A DNA stretch of 64,000 bases. It comes from JADLGL01 sp963667605. GTDB lineage: Bacteria; Pseudomonadota; Alphaproteobacteria; Rhizobiales; Kaistiaceae. The position numbers were made by a program, and so were the translations under genes. Position 1 is the stretch's first letter. Every line of letters begins with the position of its first letter. The DNA is taken from the NCBI GenBank assembly GCA_963667605.2, contig CAXXUZ010000003.1, positions 62,001-126,000 on the forward strand, read 5' to 3'. Below, one piece after another: positions 26,069-35,235 of the stretch. The notes beneath the pieces are model-generated. The model saw only the letters and a list, made by a program, of their open reading frames with translations. It made no database searches and was not told the origin of the DNA.

Positions 26069-27715
26069 CTAGTCGATCCGCGTCGGTTCTCGGGCGGCGT
26101 TTTTGGCCGACGGTTCGCCGGCCGGCTCGGCACCGCTCGTCAGCAGCTTGTAGATGATCGCGTCGATCAGTGCTTCGAACGAGGCATCGACGATGTTCTC
26201 GGAGACGCCGATGGTCAGCCAACGATTGCCTGCGGCGTCGGAGCTTTCGATCAACACCCGGGTCACCGCTTCGGTGCCGCCATTCAAGATCCGGACCTTG
26301 TAGTCGACCAACTCGAGGTCGGAGATTGCCGCCTGATAGACGCCCAGATCCTTGCGAAGAGCGCGATCGAGCGCATTCACCGGGCCATTGCCTTCGGCGA
26401 CATTGTGGAATCGCTCGCCGGCGACCTTGGTCTTCACCACCGCCTCGGATACAGAAACCAGCTCTCCCTTGGCGTTGCGGCGGCGTTCGACGGAGGCGTG
26501 GAAACTGTCGACTTCGAAATAGGCCGGCATTGTGCCGAGCCAATTGCGTGCGAACAACTCGAACGAAGCATCCGCCGCTTCGTAAGCATATCCCCTCGCC
26601 TCACGACGCTTCAGCTCGGCAAGCAGGCTATCTATCCGTCGATCGCCCCGATCGAAGGGGATGGCCATGCGCTCGAGTTCGGCGACGAGATTGGACTTGC
26701 CCGCCTGGTCGGAAACGAAGACACGGCGGCGATTGCCGACGGCCCCGGGCGCAATGTGCTCATAAGTCCGCGGATCCTTGGCTAAAGCGGAGGCGTGGAT
26801 GCCGGCCTTGGTGGCGAAGGCGCTGGCGCCGACATAGGCGGCCTGGCGGTCGGGTACCCGGTTGAGCATCTCGTCGAAGCGATGCGAGAGCTGGGTGAGG
26901 CCGGCCAGCTGTTCCATCGAAATCCCGGTCTCGAAGCGATTTGCGTAGTCCGGTTTCAGCAACAGCGTCGGGATGATCGCGACCAGATTGGCATTGCCGC
27001 AGCGCTCGCCGATGCCGTTGAGCGTACCCTGAATCTGGCGCGCTCCGGCGCGGATCGCTGCGAGAGAATTGGCGACTGCCTGATCGGTGTCATCATGAGC
27101 ATGAATGCCAAGATGATCGCCCGGGATCGATTCGGCGACCTTGGCGACAATCACCTCGATCTCCTCCGGCAGAGTGCCGCCATTGGTGTCGCACAGCACC
27201 ACCCAACGACAGCCGGACTCATGGGCCGCATTGGCGCAAGCAAGTGCGTAGTCGGGATTGGCTTTCCAACCGTCGAAGAAGTGTTCGCAATCGAGCAGCA
27301 CCTCTCGCCCGGCTTCTTTGGCTGCGGCAACCGACTGCCGGATCGATTCAAGGTTCTCCTCATCGGTGACGCCGAGAACGACCTTGACGTGATAATCCGA
27401 AGCCTTGGCGACAAAGCAGATGGAATCCGCCTCGGTATCGAGCAGGGCTCTAAGGCCGGGATCATTTGAGGCGCTGACACCGGCCCGCTTAACCATGCCG
27501 AAGGCAGTAAAGCGGGCGCGTTTGGTCCGTCTCTCGCCGAAGAACTCGCTGTCGAGCGGATTGGCCCCGGGATACCCGCCTTCGATATAGTCGATGCCGA
27601 GATCGTCGAGCAGCTCGGCAATAAGCTCCTTGTCGAGCAGCGTGAAATCGACCCCCGGCGTCTGCGCGCCGTCGCGCAGCGTGGTGTCGTAGAGATAGAG
27701 GCGTTCCTTGCTCAT
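26069..27715 (-). CDS. cimA: (R)-citramalate synthase
   Basis: CimA condenses pyruvate and acetyl-CoA to citramalate, a threonine-independent route into isoleucine synthesis. The 548-aa protein has the DRE-TIM barrel (LYDTTLRDGAQTPGVDF, metal site HAHDDTDQAVANS, GIGERCGNANLV) and a LeuA-like regulatory dimer domain at the C-terminus (VKTKVAGERFHNVAEGNGPV). The TIGR00977 type fits better than 2-isopropylmalate synthase. The start ATG has no clear ribosome site of its own and overlaps the stop of a 41-codon upstream frame (ATGA), so translation may be coupled. cysS lies upstream on the same strand. Confidence 0.92.
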   Translation of the reverse strand: MSKERLYLYDTTLRDGAQTPGVDFTLLDKELIAELLDDLGIDYIEGGYPGANPLDSEFFGERRTKRARFTAFGMVKRAGVSASNDPGLRALLDTEADSICFVAKASDYHVKVVLGVTDEENLESIRQSVAAAKEAGREVLLDCEHFFDGWKANPDYALACANAAHESGCRWVVLCDTNGGTLPEEIEVIVAKVAESIPGDHLGIHAHDDTDQAVANSLAAIRAGARQIQGTLNGIGERCGNANLVAIIPTLLLKPDYANRFETGISMEQLAGLTQLSHRFDEMLNRVPDRQAAYVGASAFATKAGIHASALAKDPRTYEHIAPGAVGNRRRVFVSDQAGKSNLVAELERMAIPFDRGDRRIDSLLAELKRREARGYAYEAADASFELFARNWLGTMPAYFEVDSFHASVERRRNAKGELVSVSEAVVKTKVAGERFHNVAEGNGPVNALDRALRKDLGVYQAAISDLELVDYKVRILNGGTEAVTRVLIESSDAAGNRWLTIGVSENIVDASFEALIDAIIYKLLTSGAEPAGEPSAKNAAREPTRID

Positions 27716-27837
27716 CGGCTGATACCCGGCGTGCGCGACGGCTGTCTCTCGGTCTTGTTCGTCCTCGGCGCGAAGCTCCTGCGGGCCAACGGGCAGCTTA
27801 GCGCGGTGTCGGAGAGGCAGATTCGTTCCTTGCTCAT
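27712..27837 (-). CDS. Short upstream ORF derived from the cimA 5' end, possible leader
   Basis: A 41-codon frame starts at an ATG at 27837 with AAGG eight bases upstream and ends in a TGA that overlaps the cimA start codon. Its first residues, MSKERICLSDTALS, repeat the cimA N-terminus MSKERLYLYDTTLR. The DNA identity is perfect over the first 14 bases and high for about 40, so this is a decayed partial duplication of the cimA start. It may now serve as a coupling leader for cimA; whether the peptide matters is unknown. Confidence 0.4.
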   Translation of the reverse strand: MSKERICLSDTALSCPLARRSFAPRTNKTERQPSRTPGISR

Positions 27838-27885
27838 GATGCTGGCCTTAACTCCAGCCCGATATGGGGATTGAGGCCCAAAAGG

Positions 27886-29322
27886 TCATCGCTTGACCTC
27901 CCACTCGGTCCTGACCTCGCCAGTGGCGGGATCCTTGCGGTCCATCAGTTGGATGCCCATCGCCTCGAGTTCGGCGCGGAGGCGGTCGGCCTCCGCGAAG
28001 TCCTTGGCCCCGCGAGCGGCAGAGCGAGCGGCGATCCACGAGGCGATGGTGTTGTCGTCTAACGTCACTGAAACGCGGAGGCTCGCATAACGCTCGTCAG
28101 CGGTGGCAGTAAGAAGGCCAAGCATGTTGGCGCCGGCCCGTAGCGACGCCTTGGCGCCGGCCGCCCCTCGCGAGGCCGCCTTTCTGAGCTCGTGCAGCGC
28201 GGCGATCGCCCGCGGCGTATTCAGATCGTCCTCCAGCGCGCCGGTCACGTCGGCGCAAAATAGGCCGCCCTCGGCATCGCCTACAGCATCATACCAACTG
28301 TCGAGAACGGACTCGGACTGTTTCAGTCCGGCGATCGTCCAGTCCAAGGGCTGATGATAATGACTTCGCAGCATGTTCAGCCGCACCGCTTCGCCGGACC
28401 AATCCTTCAAGACCTCACGGATGGTGACAAAGTTCCCGAGGCTCTTGGACATCTTCTCGCCCTCAACCTGGAGATGGCCGTTGTGAAGCCAGTATTTGGC
28501 CATCAGGTCGGTACCGTGGGCGCAGCGAGACTGGGCGATTTCGTTCTCATGATGAGGGAAAACCAGATCGACGCCGCCGCCATGGATATCGAAAACGTCA
28601 CCGAGATAGTGTCCGGCCATCGCCGAGCATTCGATATGCCAGCCGGGACGGCCCACGCCCCAGGCCGACGGCCAACCGGGCTCGTCCGGATTTGATGGCT
28701 TCCACAACACGAAATCCATCGGGTCGCGCTTGTAGGGCTCCACCTCGACCCTGGAGCCCGCGATCATGTCCTCAAGCGAACGATTAGCAAGGTGGCCATA
28801 TTCGAGCGAGCCGTCCGCGGCCTTCCACGAGCGAACGTCGAACAAGACGTGCCCTTCGGCTACGTAGGCGTAGCCCTTGGCGATCAGCTCGCCAATCATC
28901 TTGGTCATGCCGGGAATATGCTCGGTCGCGCGCGGCTCGTGGGTCGGCGGCAAGCAGCCGAGCGCCGCGACATCCTCGTGAAACTGCCGCTCCGTTTCAT
29001 CGGTGACCTTCCGGATCGCTTCGTTCAGCGGCAGGTCCGGATATTCCTCTGCTGCCCGCGCATTGATCTTGTCATCGACGTCGGTGACGTTGCGGACATA
29101 ATTGACGTGATCGGCGCCATAGAGATCGCGCAGCAGCCGGAACAGGACGTCAAAAACAATCAGCGGGCGAGCATTGCCGATATGGGCGAAGTCATAGACA
29201 GTTGGCCCGCAGACATAGATGCGGACATTCGCCGGATCGATCGGGACAAAGTCTTCTTTCTTCCGCGTCAGCGTGTTGTTGAGCCGAAGTCCTTTGAAGG
29301 CCGGTGGCGATCCGTCGGACAC
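27886..29322 (-). CDS. cysS: Cysteinyl-tRNA synthetase
   Basis: CysS charges tRNA-Cys. A GTG at 29322 with GAGGGAG seven bases upstream gives 478 aa; a longer reading from 29358 is less likely. The class I core shows the zinc cysteine in YVCGPTVYDFAHIGNARP (HIGH motif as HIGN), the zinc region around WHIECSAM and HHENEIAQS, and KMSKSLGN. The DALR-type helical domain and a C-terminal part ending DRKDPATGEVRTEWEVKR follow. It is upstream of cimA on the same strand, with a 41-codon frame in the gap between them. Confidence 0.96.
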   Translation of the reverse strand: MSDGSPPAFKGLRLNNTLTRKKEDFVPIDPANVRIYVCGPTVYDFAHIGNARPLIVFDVLFRLLRDLYGADHVNYVRNVTDVDDKINARAAEEYPDLPLNEAIRKVTDETERQFHEDVAALGCLPPTHEPRATEHIPGMTKMIGELIAKGYAYVAEGHVLFDVRSWKAADGSLEYGHLANRSLEDMIAGSRVEVEPYKRDPMDFVLWKPSNPDEPGWPSAWGVGRPGWHIECSAMAGHYLGDVFDIHGGGVDLVFPHHENEIAQSRCAHGTDLMAKYWLHNGHLQVEGEKMSKSLGNFVTIREVLKDWSGEAVRLNMLRSHYHQPLDWTIAGLKQSESVLDSWYDAVGDAEGGLFCADVTGALEDDLNTPRAIAALHELRKAASRGAAGAKASLRAGANMLGLLTATADERYASLRVSVTLDDNTIASWIAARSAARGAKDFAEADRLRAELEAMGIQLMDRKDPATGEVRTEWEVKR

Positions 29323-29521
29323 GCAAAAGCTCCCTCGACCGCTGACCCGGGCGTCCAACTCGATCTCGAAAGGGTTCAGGAGGGACGGCCTCAGCCAGCA
29401 GAGTTGCTAACCGGTAATTATGTTCCCACAAATGTTAGTCGCGCGCGAAGGCGCCTCGGCCATCATGGCCAAGGTCTTCCTTTATTCGTGCGCGGGCGTC
29501 AAGCCGGAGCGGCGCTCGGTC

Positions 29522-30103
29522 TCAGGCGGTCGCCTGTTGCGAGCTGGTCCCGCGGACTACAGCTACGATAACCGTCGCCGCCAAAGCGGCCCACGATCCG
29601 GCATAGGCAAGCCATTTGATGCCAGAGATTGTACTGGCCAACGCGACGACGCCATTGGCCGGATCTTCGCCGGAACCGAGCATGACCCAGATGCTGATGT
29701 TCTCGACAAAATCACTCAACATTGCGGTGAACGCGATCGCGATCACGACAACGCGGATGCCTTCGCTGAGCGGAACGGAGAATTTCTGTCCTGGTCGGGT
29801 CAGCCAGAGGAAAACACTGGCGACGGCGAGGAACGCGAACGGGATGAAGACGATATCCGTGAGCAATTGGCTAGTCGCGTAATAGGAGCGACCGTCGCTG
29901 CCAAGTGCCACCAGCAATTCCACAGCCTCTTCATAGCTGTATCTGAGGAGGCGCATGTCAAGAATATCGACCCCTGCCGGCAGTAGATCGCGGAGGTGTG
30001 ACCCGGTCGAAAGCCCGAGAATGGCGCCAAGTCCGACGGCAATGACAACAAAGGCGATAACCTGCCAGGGCTTCAGCCCCTTGTCGATCCGATCAAAAAC
30101 CAC
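29522..30103 (-). CDS. Multi-spanning membrane protein of unknown function
   Basis: A GTG at 30103 preceded by GGGGAG eight bases upstream gives 193 aa. Hydrophobic spans occur at about residues 13-34 (PWQVIAFVVIAVGLGAILGL), 85-103, 117-140 (VVVIAIAFTAMLSDFVEN) and 165-185. A polar stretch of about 50 residues separates spans one and two. I recognise no family and no functional motif. Starting further upstream (30517) would add over 100 charged residues that do not look like protein from this genome. The DUF2865 gene lies divergently about 190 bases away. Confidence 0.65.
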   Translation of the reverse strand: MVFDRIDKGLKPWQVIAFVVIAVGLGAILGLSTGSHLRDLLPAGVDILDMRLLRYSYEEAVELLVALGSDGRSYYATSQLLTDIVFIPFAFLAVASVFLWLTRPGQKFSVPLSEGIRVVVIAIAFTAMLSDFVENISIWVMLGSGEDPANGVVALASTISGIKWLAYAGSWAALAATVIVAVVRGTSSQQATA

Positions 30104-30292
30104 GATTCTGTCTCCCCACAACGAGCAACCGACAGGGTCACCCCACCCATTTCCGCTTCTTTTACCGAGACTTGCCAATCTTGACCAGACTCCCAAGCGT
30201 CGCAGCCGACACTGTCCCCTGGACAGCGTGAACGCAAGCGCGATGTGCCCTTTGTCTGCTTTGCCGTGATAGCCTTGATGCGGGGTGAGGGA

Positions 30293-31345
30293 ATGCAATC
30301 GAGACCGAGAATGTGGCGACGAATTTGTCTCGGATTGTTGTGGCAGATTGCCGCCCTGGCGGCGGTCGCGGCCCCGCCGGTCGCGGCGCAAGAAGTGTGC
30401 CTGCAGCTCGAAATCCAATTGGCTGCGCTGGAGCGGCAAAGCTCGCAGGAGGTCTATCAGATCCTTCTTCAGCAATATCAGCAGGCTCGCGCGGCTTATG
30501 ATCAAACCTATCGCCAAGCCGACCAGATGGGTTGCCTGCCGCGTTTCTTGCGGCTTCAGCTTCCCGCTTCCTGCGGTGCCGTCAGGGTGCAGCTTGACCG
30601 CACCCTCGCCGACCTAACGCAAGTGCAGGAGCAGTTGCGTCTGGCCGATCCGAACCAATCCGCGGCGCAGCGCAACAGTCTCTTGCAGGCCTTGGCGGCC
30701 AATAATTGCGGTACGCAATATCAGCAATTCGGCAATCAGGGCGGTCAGATCGGCGGTGGCGCGTTGCTCGATCGGCTGTTCGGCGTTCCGCGGGGCAATG
30801 ATGTAATCGGCAATTTGCTGCCCCTCGTGACGACCTATCGAACGCTCTGTGTTCGCGCTTGCGACGGCTATTATTTCCCGATCAGCTTCTCGACCACGCC
30901 GGCGCAATTCGAAGCCGATGAAGCAACCTGTCAGGCCCAGTGTCCAGGAGCGATGCTTTACGTGCATCGCAATCCTGGCGAGCCGGTCGAGGACGCGGTC
31001 TCGGTGAATGGCATGCCTTACACCCTATTGCCGAACGCGTTTGCCTTCAGGGAAAGCTTCAATCCCGAGTGCGGTTGCCCTCCGGCAACAATAATTGTCG
31101 CGGAGCCGGGCGCTCTGTTCACTCCGATCGGTGCGGAAGCCGCCGAGATCATCGCCAATATCGCGCCAACGGTACCGCTGCCAACACCGCGTCCGGAGCC
31201 GTCGGAGGACCCGGAAACGCTTGCCAACCGCTTTGGAGCTCTGATCCCAGGCACCTTCAATCTCGGTGCTCCGGAGATGGCGGCTGTGCTGGTTACCGGG
31301 GATGGGACCCGGCTAATCGGTCCAGCGTACTACTACGCCCGATGA
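30293..31345 (+). CDS. DUF2865 domain-containing secreted protein
   Basis: The ATG at 30293, after a GGGTGAGGG-type ribosome site, gives 350 aa with a signal peptide ending near PPVAAQ. A helical, glutamine-rich region (residues 35-170) is followed by the DUF2865 core: TYRTLCVRACDGYYFPISFS, EADEATCQAQCPGAMLYVHR and a cysteine pair in ECGCPP. The conserved cysteines suggest disulphides in the periplasm. DUF2865 is found mainly in alphaproteobacteria and has no assigned function. Its last 53 bases overlap the 3' end of gltX on the other strand. Confidence 0.82.
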   Translation: MQSRPRMWRRICLGLLWQIAALAAVAAPPVAAQEVCLQLEIQLAALERQSSQEVYQILLQQYQQARAAYDQTYRQADQMGCLPRFLRLQLPASCGAVRVQLDRTLADLTQVQEQLRLADPNQSAAQRNSLLQALAANNCGTQYQQFGNQGGQIGGGALLDRLFGVPRGNDVIGNLLPLVTTYRTLCVRACDGYYFPISFSTTPAQFEADEATCQAQCPGAMLYVHRNPGEPVEDAVSVNGMPYTLLPNAFAFRESFNPECGCPPATIIVAEPGALFTPIGAEAAEIIANIAPTVPLPTPRPEPSEDPETLANRFGALIPGTFNLGAPEMAAVLVTGDGTRLIGPAYYYAR

Positions 31346-32654
31346 GAGGAAGCAGCGCGGCCAATTCAGGGCCGTGATCAAGCCCGGTCAAGGCCTTGCG
31401 GAGGGGCATGAAGAGCATCCGGCCGCCGCGACCGGTCGTCGCTTTGACAGCTTTGACCCATTGACCAAAGGTTTCCTGATCCCACGGTTCGTCAGGCAGC
31501 AAGGTGGCTGCTGCTCCCAGGAAGTCCCTGTCGTCTGCGAGATCGAGGGAGCTCACGGGCCCGGTAACCACACGCCACCAACTCGCCGCGTCGGTGAGCT
31601 TGGTGCAATTGTCCCGAACGGCCAGCCAAAAGGGCTCGCCGCAGCCAATGGCAATTTCGGCAATCCGGTCGGCAACCTCCGAAAACGGTGTCTGATGGAG
31701 CAGCCGGGCATTAAGCGCATCGAGTTCGGAGAGATCGAAACGCGCCGGAGCGCGTGAGACTTTCTCGGGCAAGAATTCGGCCGCTAGTTCAGCCATATTC
31801 GTCATTGGCTCGACCGTCGATGAGGTCCCAATCAGGGTTGCCAAGGTTGCAACTGCCATCGGCTCATAGCCGGCCTCGCGGAGGCTTGCCACCGAGCGTG
31901 CGCCGGTCCGCTTCGACAGCCCCTCCCCGCTAGACGCGGTGAGGAGATTGTGATGGCCGAAGACCGGAGGCTCGACGCCAAGGGCGCGAAACAGAACGAT
32001 TTGGACGGCTGTGTTGGTGACGTGATCCTCGCCGCGAACGATCTGGGTGATCCCTTTGTCCATGTCGTCCACCACCGACGGCAAGGTGTAAAGATAGGTC
32101 CCGTCCTCCCGGATCAGCACCGGATCCGACAATGATCCGAGGTCGATGCTTTGGGTCCCACGAAAGAGGTCGTCCCAACGGATTTCCTCGCTCGGCCGAT
32201 CGATATCGCTCAATAGGAATCGCCAATGCGGCCGCCGTCCCGACGCCAGCATCGCTGCACGTTCGGTCTCCGATAGTGTCAGCGCCGCCCGATCATAGAT
32301 CGGAGGCTGGCCGCGCCGTCTCTGTCGCTGGCGCTTCCGCTCTAGTTCCTCGGCCGTCTCGAAGCACGGATAGAGTCTGAGGGACGCTTTCAGCTGGTCC
32401 GCCGCGCGGTCGTAAAGCGCGATGCGGGTCGACTGCTGAAAGACCTCGTCCGCGGTAAGACCAAGCCATTCCAGGTCCCTGACGATGGCTTCAGCGTAGG
32501 TCGAGCGTGACCGATCTGCATCAGTGTCGTCAAAACGAAGTAAAAACTCGCCGGACTTCTCAACCGCAATCAGCCAATTGAACAGCGCGGTGCGCAGATT
32601 CCCGACGTGAATACGACCAGTTGGCGCAGGGGCGAAGCGAAGGCGAGCTAACAT
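31293..32654 (-). CDS. gltX: Glutamyl-tRNA synthetase
   Basis: This 453-aa class I synthetase charges tRNA-Glu (and, where GatCAB is used, tRNA-Gln). It has the HIGH-type motif PAPTGRIHVGNLRTALFNW, RFDDTDADRSR, the binding stretch IVRGEDHVTNTAVQ and the KMSKS equivalent GEGLSKRTG. The C-terminal helical domain is present but short, like the second GltX copy of many alphaproteobacteria. Another glutamyl-tRNA synthetase may therefore exist elsewhere. A perfect 12-bp palindrome lies directly in front of the start codon. Its end overlaps the DUF2865 gene. Confidence 0.92.
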   Translation of the reverse strand: MLARLRFAPAPTGRIHVGNLRTALFNWLIAVEKSGEFLLRFDDTDADRSRSTYAEAIVRDLEWLGLTADEVFQQSTRIALYDRAADQLKASLRLYPCFETAEELERKRQRQRRRGQPPIYDRAALTLSETERAAMLASGRRPHWRFLLSDIDRPSEEIRWDDLFRGTQSIDLGSLSDPVLIREDGTYLYTLPSVVDDMDKGITQIVRGEDHVTNTAVQIVLFRALGVEPPVFGHHNLLTASSGEGLSKRTGARSVASLREAGYEPMAVATLATLIGTSSTVEPMTNMAELAAEFLPEKVSRAPARFDLSELDALNARLLHQTPFSEVADRIAEIAIGCGEPFWLAVRDNCTKLTDAASWWRVVTGPVSSLDLADDRDFLGAAATLLPDEPWDQETFGQWVKAVKATTGRGGRMLFMPLRKALTGLDHGPELAALLPLIGRSSTLDRLAGSHPR

Positions 32655-32657
32655 TTT

Positions 32658-32669
32658 GTTTACGTAAAC
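32658..32669. promoter_or_regulatory. 12-bp palindrome directly upstream of gltX
   Basis: The sequence gtttacgtaaac is a perfect palindrome three bases before the gltX start codon (32652-32654 on the minus strand). It covers the place where a ribosome site would be. It could be a repressor operator or a chance AT-rich patch; no regulator gene is adjacent. Confidence 0.3.
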
Positions 32670-32797
32670 GAACCGTTAACGGAGGGCAGGTCAATCTTGA
32701 TCGCGAACGACGCCGAACGTTTGTCGGCACCTAAAATTGATTCGCGCTCCGGTGCGGCGTGATATTTTTCTCGGTTGAGGCAGCATTGAGGTCATAT

Positions 32798-33482
32798 ATG
32801 TCGTTGGGGGCCACTAGAAATAGTGACACCGGTGCGGTCACGGGTCTCACGCGCCGCGGCGTCCTCTTCGGGCTGCCATTGGCACTTGCCGCTTGTCAAA
32901 CCGACCGCGATGGGTGAAGGCGGCGGTACCACCAACCCCACGAGCATCTATGGGACGGTGAATGCTGACCCGTTTGTCGTTCCGCCCGTCAACCTGTCAG
33001 AGATCGATCCCGTCTATTACCGACGCACAGTCCCGGTGCCATCGCACATTCCGAACAAGCCGAGCGAGATCGTTGTCGACCCATTCAACCGGTTCTTATA
33101 TCTCATTCTCCTCGACCGTAGGGCGATTCGGTACGGCGTCGGCGTTGGCCGGGCCGGTTTTGCCTGGTCGGGCCGGGCATCAATTCAACGTAAGGCGGAA
33201 TGGCCGAGCTGGACCCCCACTGTCGCGATGATGCAGCGAGACCCTGCAGCCCGGCCCTGGGCCGCCGGCATGCCTGGAGGTCCGACCAACCCGCTGGGGG
33301 CGAGGGCTCTTTATCTTGATCGCGGCGGTGCCGACACGCTGTATCGGATCCACGGCACGCCTGAGGCGTGGAGCATCGGCCAGGCGGTCTCGTCCGGCTG
33401 CATCCGAACGCTGAACCAGGGCGCGCTGCATCTTTACGATCTGGTGCCGATGGGCACACAGGTGACAGTGCTCTCGGCCTGA
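32798..33482 (+). pseudogene. Lipoprotein L,D-transpeptidase (YkuD) split by a frameshift after the lipobox
   Basis: An ATG at 32798 starts an RR-containing lipoprotein signal (LTRRGVLFGLPLALAACQTD, lipobox LAAC) that meets a TGA at 32915. The YkuD domain continues one frame over: TSIYGTVNADPF, IVVDPFNRFLYLIL and the catalytic stretch YRIHGTPEAWSIGQ with SSGCIRTLNQGA. Removing one base near 32905-32915 joins the two. As written, the catalytic domain could be made only from an internal start and would lack an export signal. The domain itself is intact, so a sequencing indel or a very recent mutation is likely. It converges with nadE. Confidence 0.72.
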
Positions 33483-33499
33483 GTTGTGCGACCGTCGGC

Positions 33500-35176
33500 C
33501 TAGTCCTCCTCCACAAATCGATTGGTGATCGGATAACGCCGGCCGCGGCCGAAGTTCTGACGCGTAATCTTGACGCCGGGTGCCGCTTGACGGCGCTTAT
33601 GTTCGGCTGTCGCCACCATGCGAGCCACCCGCTTGACGGTGGCCGCTTCATGGCCCTTGGCGACGATATCGGCGACACTGGCTTCGTGCTCGATCAGATC
33701 ATCCAAGATCGCGTCCAACACATCATAAGGCGGAAGCGAATCCTGGTCGGCCTGATTCTCGCGCAGTTCAGCGGACGGCGCCTTGGTGAGGATCGACGCC
33801 GGGATTACCTCTCCGGCCGGCCCCAGCAGACCGCCGGGCCGGCTTCGGTTTCGCCAGCCAGCGAGGCGATAGATTTCGGTCTTGAACAAATCCTTGATCG
33901 GATTGAAGCCCCCGTTCATATCGCCATAGAGGGTCGCGTAGCCGACCGAGACTTCCGACTTGTTGCCGGTGGTAACCAGCAATTCGTTGAATTTGTTGGA
34001 AATCGCCATCAGCATGACGCCGCGGGTCCGGGCCTGAAGGTTCTCCTCAGTGACGTCGCGGCTACGCCCAGCGAAGAGCTCGGCCAGGGCCAAGTCGAAT
34101 CCCTCGACCGGCGCGGCGATCGGCACAATTTCGTAACCTGCGCCCAGCGCTTGGGCACAGGCGGCGGCGTCAGCAAGGCTTGCCTTCGAGGTGAAGCGAT
34201 AGGGGAGCATGACGCAGCGCACTTTCTCGGCGCCCAAGGCATCGACTGCGATCGCCGCCGTGACCGCCGAGTCGACGCCGCCTGACAGGCCTATCACCAC
34301 TTTGGCAAATCCGTTTTTGGCAACATAGTCGCGGAGACCGATGACGCAGGCGCTCCAGTCGGCCTCTTCCGCGCTCGGCGGATCGACCCGTGGTCCATCT
34401 TCAAGAACAACGCGGCCGTCGTCTCCGCGTGCCAGCGATATCGATTCAAGCTCCTCGGCGAACTGCCTGAATTGAAAGGCTGTATGACCGTCGATTGCTA
34501 CTCCGAATGAGCCGCCGTCGAAGACCAGCTCGTCCTGACCGCCGAAATTGTTGGTGTAAATCACCGGGCAATCAGCAGCCGCAGCGGCCGCACGGGCAAC
34601 CCCATGCCGTTGGGCGAGCTTGCCCCGCCAATAGGGCGACCCATGGATGCTAATCAGCACTTCCGCGCCGGCCTCGCCGAACTGTCGGCAAACGTCCTTC
34701 GACCACAGATCCTCGCAGATCGGCAGGCCGATCCTCATGGATCTGAAATCGACGGGCGCCAGTTGCGAGCCGGACCGAAACACCCGTTTCTCGTCGAAGA
34801 CTCCGTAATTGGGTAATTCGACCTTGTGCCGGATCGCTGCGATCTCGCCGCCATCAAGCAACAAAGCAGAATTGAACAGATCATCGCCATCAGCCCACGG
34901 GGCTCCGATCACAACCGCCGGTCCGCCATCAGCCGTTTCACCGGCCAAAGCTGTCACGGCCTCGCAACAGGCGGTGGTAAAGGCCGGCCGGAGGACCAGA
35001 TCCTCAGGCGGATAGCCAGAAATGAACAGCTCGGTTAAGACTAGGAGATCGGCCGAATCTTTCGCCGCGGCGGTTCGCGCCGCCCGCGCGCGCTCCAGAT
35101 TGCCGGTAATGTCACCGACGATCGGATTGAGCTGGCCGATGGCCAGGCGGAGCGATTGGCGGCCGTCACTCATCAT
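33500..35176 (-). CDS. nadE: Glutamine-dependent NAD+ synthetase
   Basis: NadE amidates nicotinic acid adenine dinucleotide to NAD+. The protein of about 558 aa joins an N-terminal nitrilase-type glutaminase (E in LVLTELFISGYPPEDL, K in RHKVELPNYGVFDEKR, C in RIGLPICEDLW) to a C-terminal ATP pyrophosphatase domain (GLSGGVDSAVTAAI, TTGNKSEVSVGYATLYGDM). The ATG at 35176 has an AAGG seven bases upstream; nearby in-frame ATGs make the exact first residue uncertain by a few codons. All expected parts are present. Confidence 0.95.
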   Translation of the reverse strand: MMSDGRQSLRLAIGQLNPIVGDITGNLERARAARTAAAKDSADLLVLTELFISGYPPEDLVLRPAFTTACCEAVTALAGETADGGPAVVIGAPWADGDDLFNSALLLDGGEIAAIRHKVELPNYGVFDEKRVFRSGSQLAPVDFRSMRIGLPICEDLWSKDVCRQFGEAGAEVLISIHGSPYWRGKLAQRHGVARAAAAAADCPVIYTNNFGGQDELVFDGGSFGVAIDGHTAFQFRQFAEELESISLARGDDGRVVLEDGPRVDPPSAEEADWSACVIGLRDYVAKNGFAKVVIGLSGGVDSAVTAAIAVDALGAEKVRCVMLPYRFTSKASLADAAACAQALGAGYEIVPIAAPVEGFDLALAELFAGRSRDVTEENLQARTRGVMLMAISNKFNELLVTTGNKSEVSVGYATLYGDMNGGFNPIKDLFKTEIYRLAGWRNRSRPGGLLGPAGEVIPASILTKAPSAELRENQADQDSLPPYDVLDAILDDLIEHEASVADIVAKGHEAATVKRVARMVATAEHKRRQAAPGVKITRQNFGRGRRYPITNRFVEED

Positions 35177-35235
35177 CGCCACGCCTTAGCGCGCCGATAG
35201 CCGCGCGGCAATCGCGCTAACCCGGGCCGATGGCC

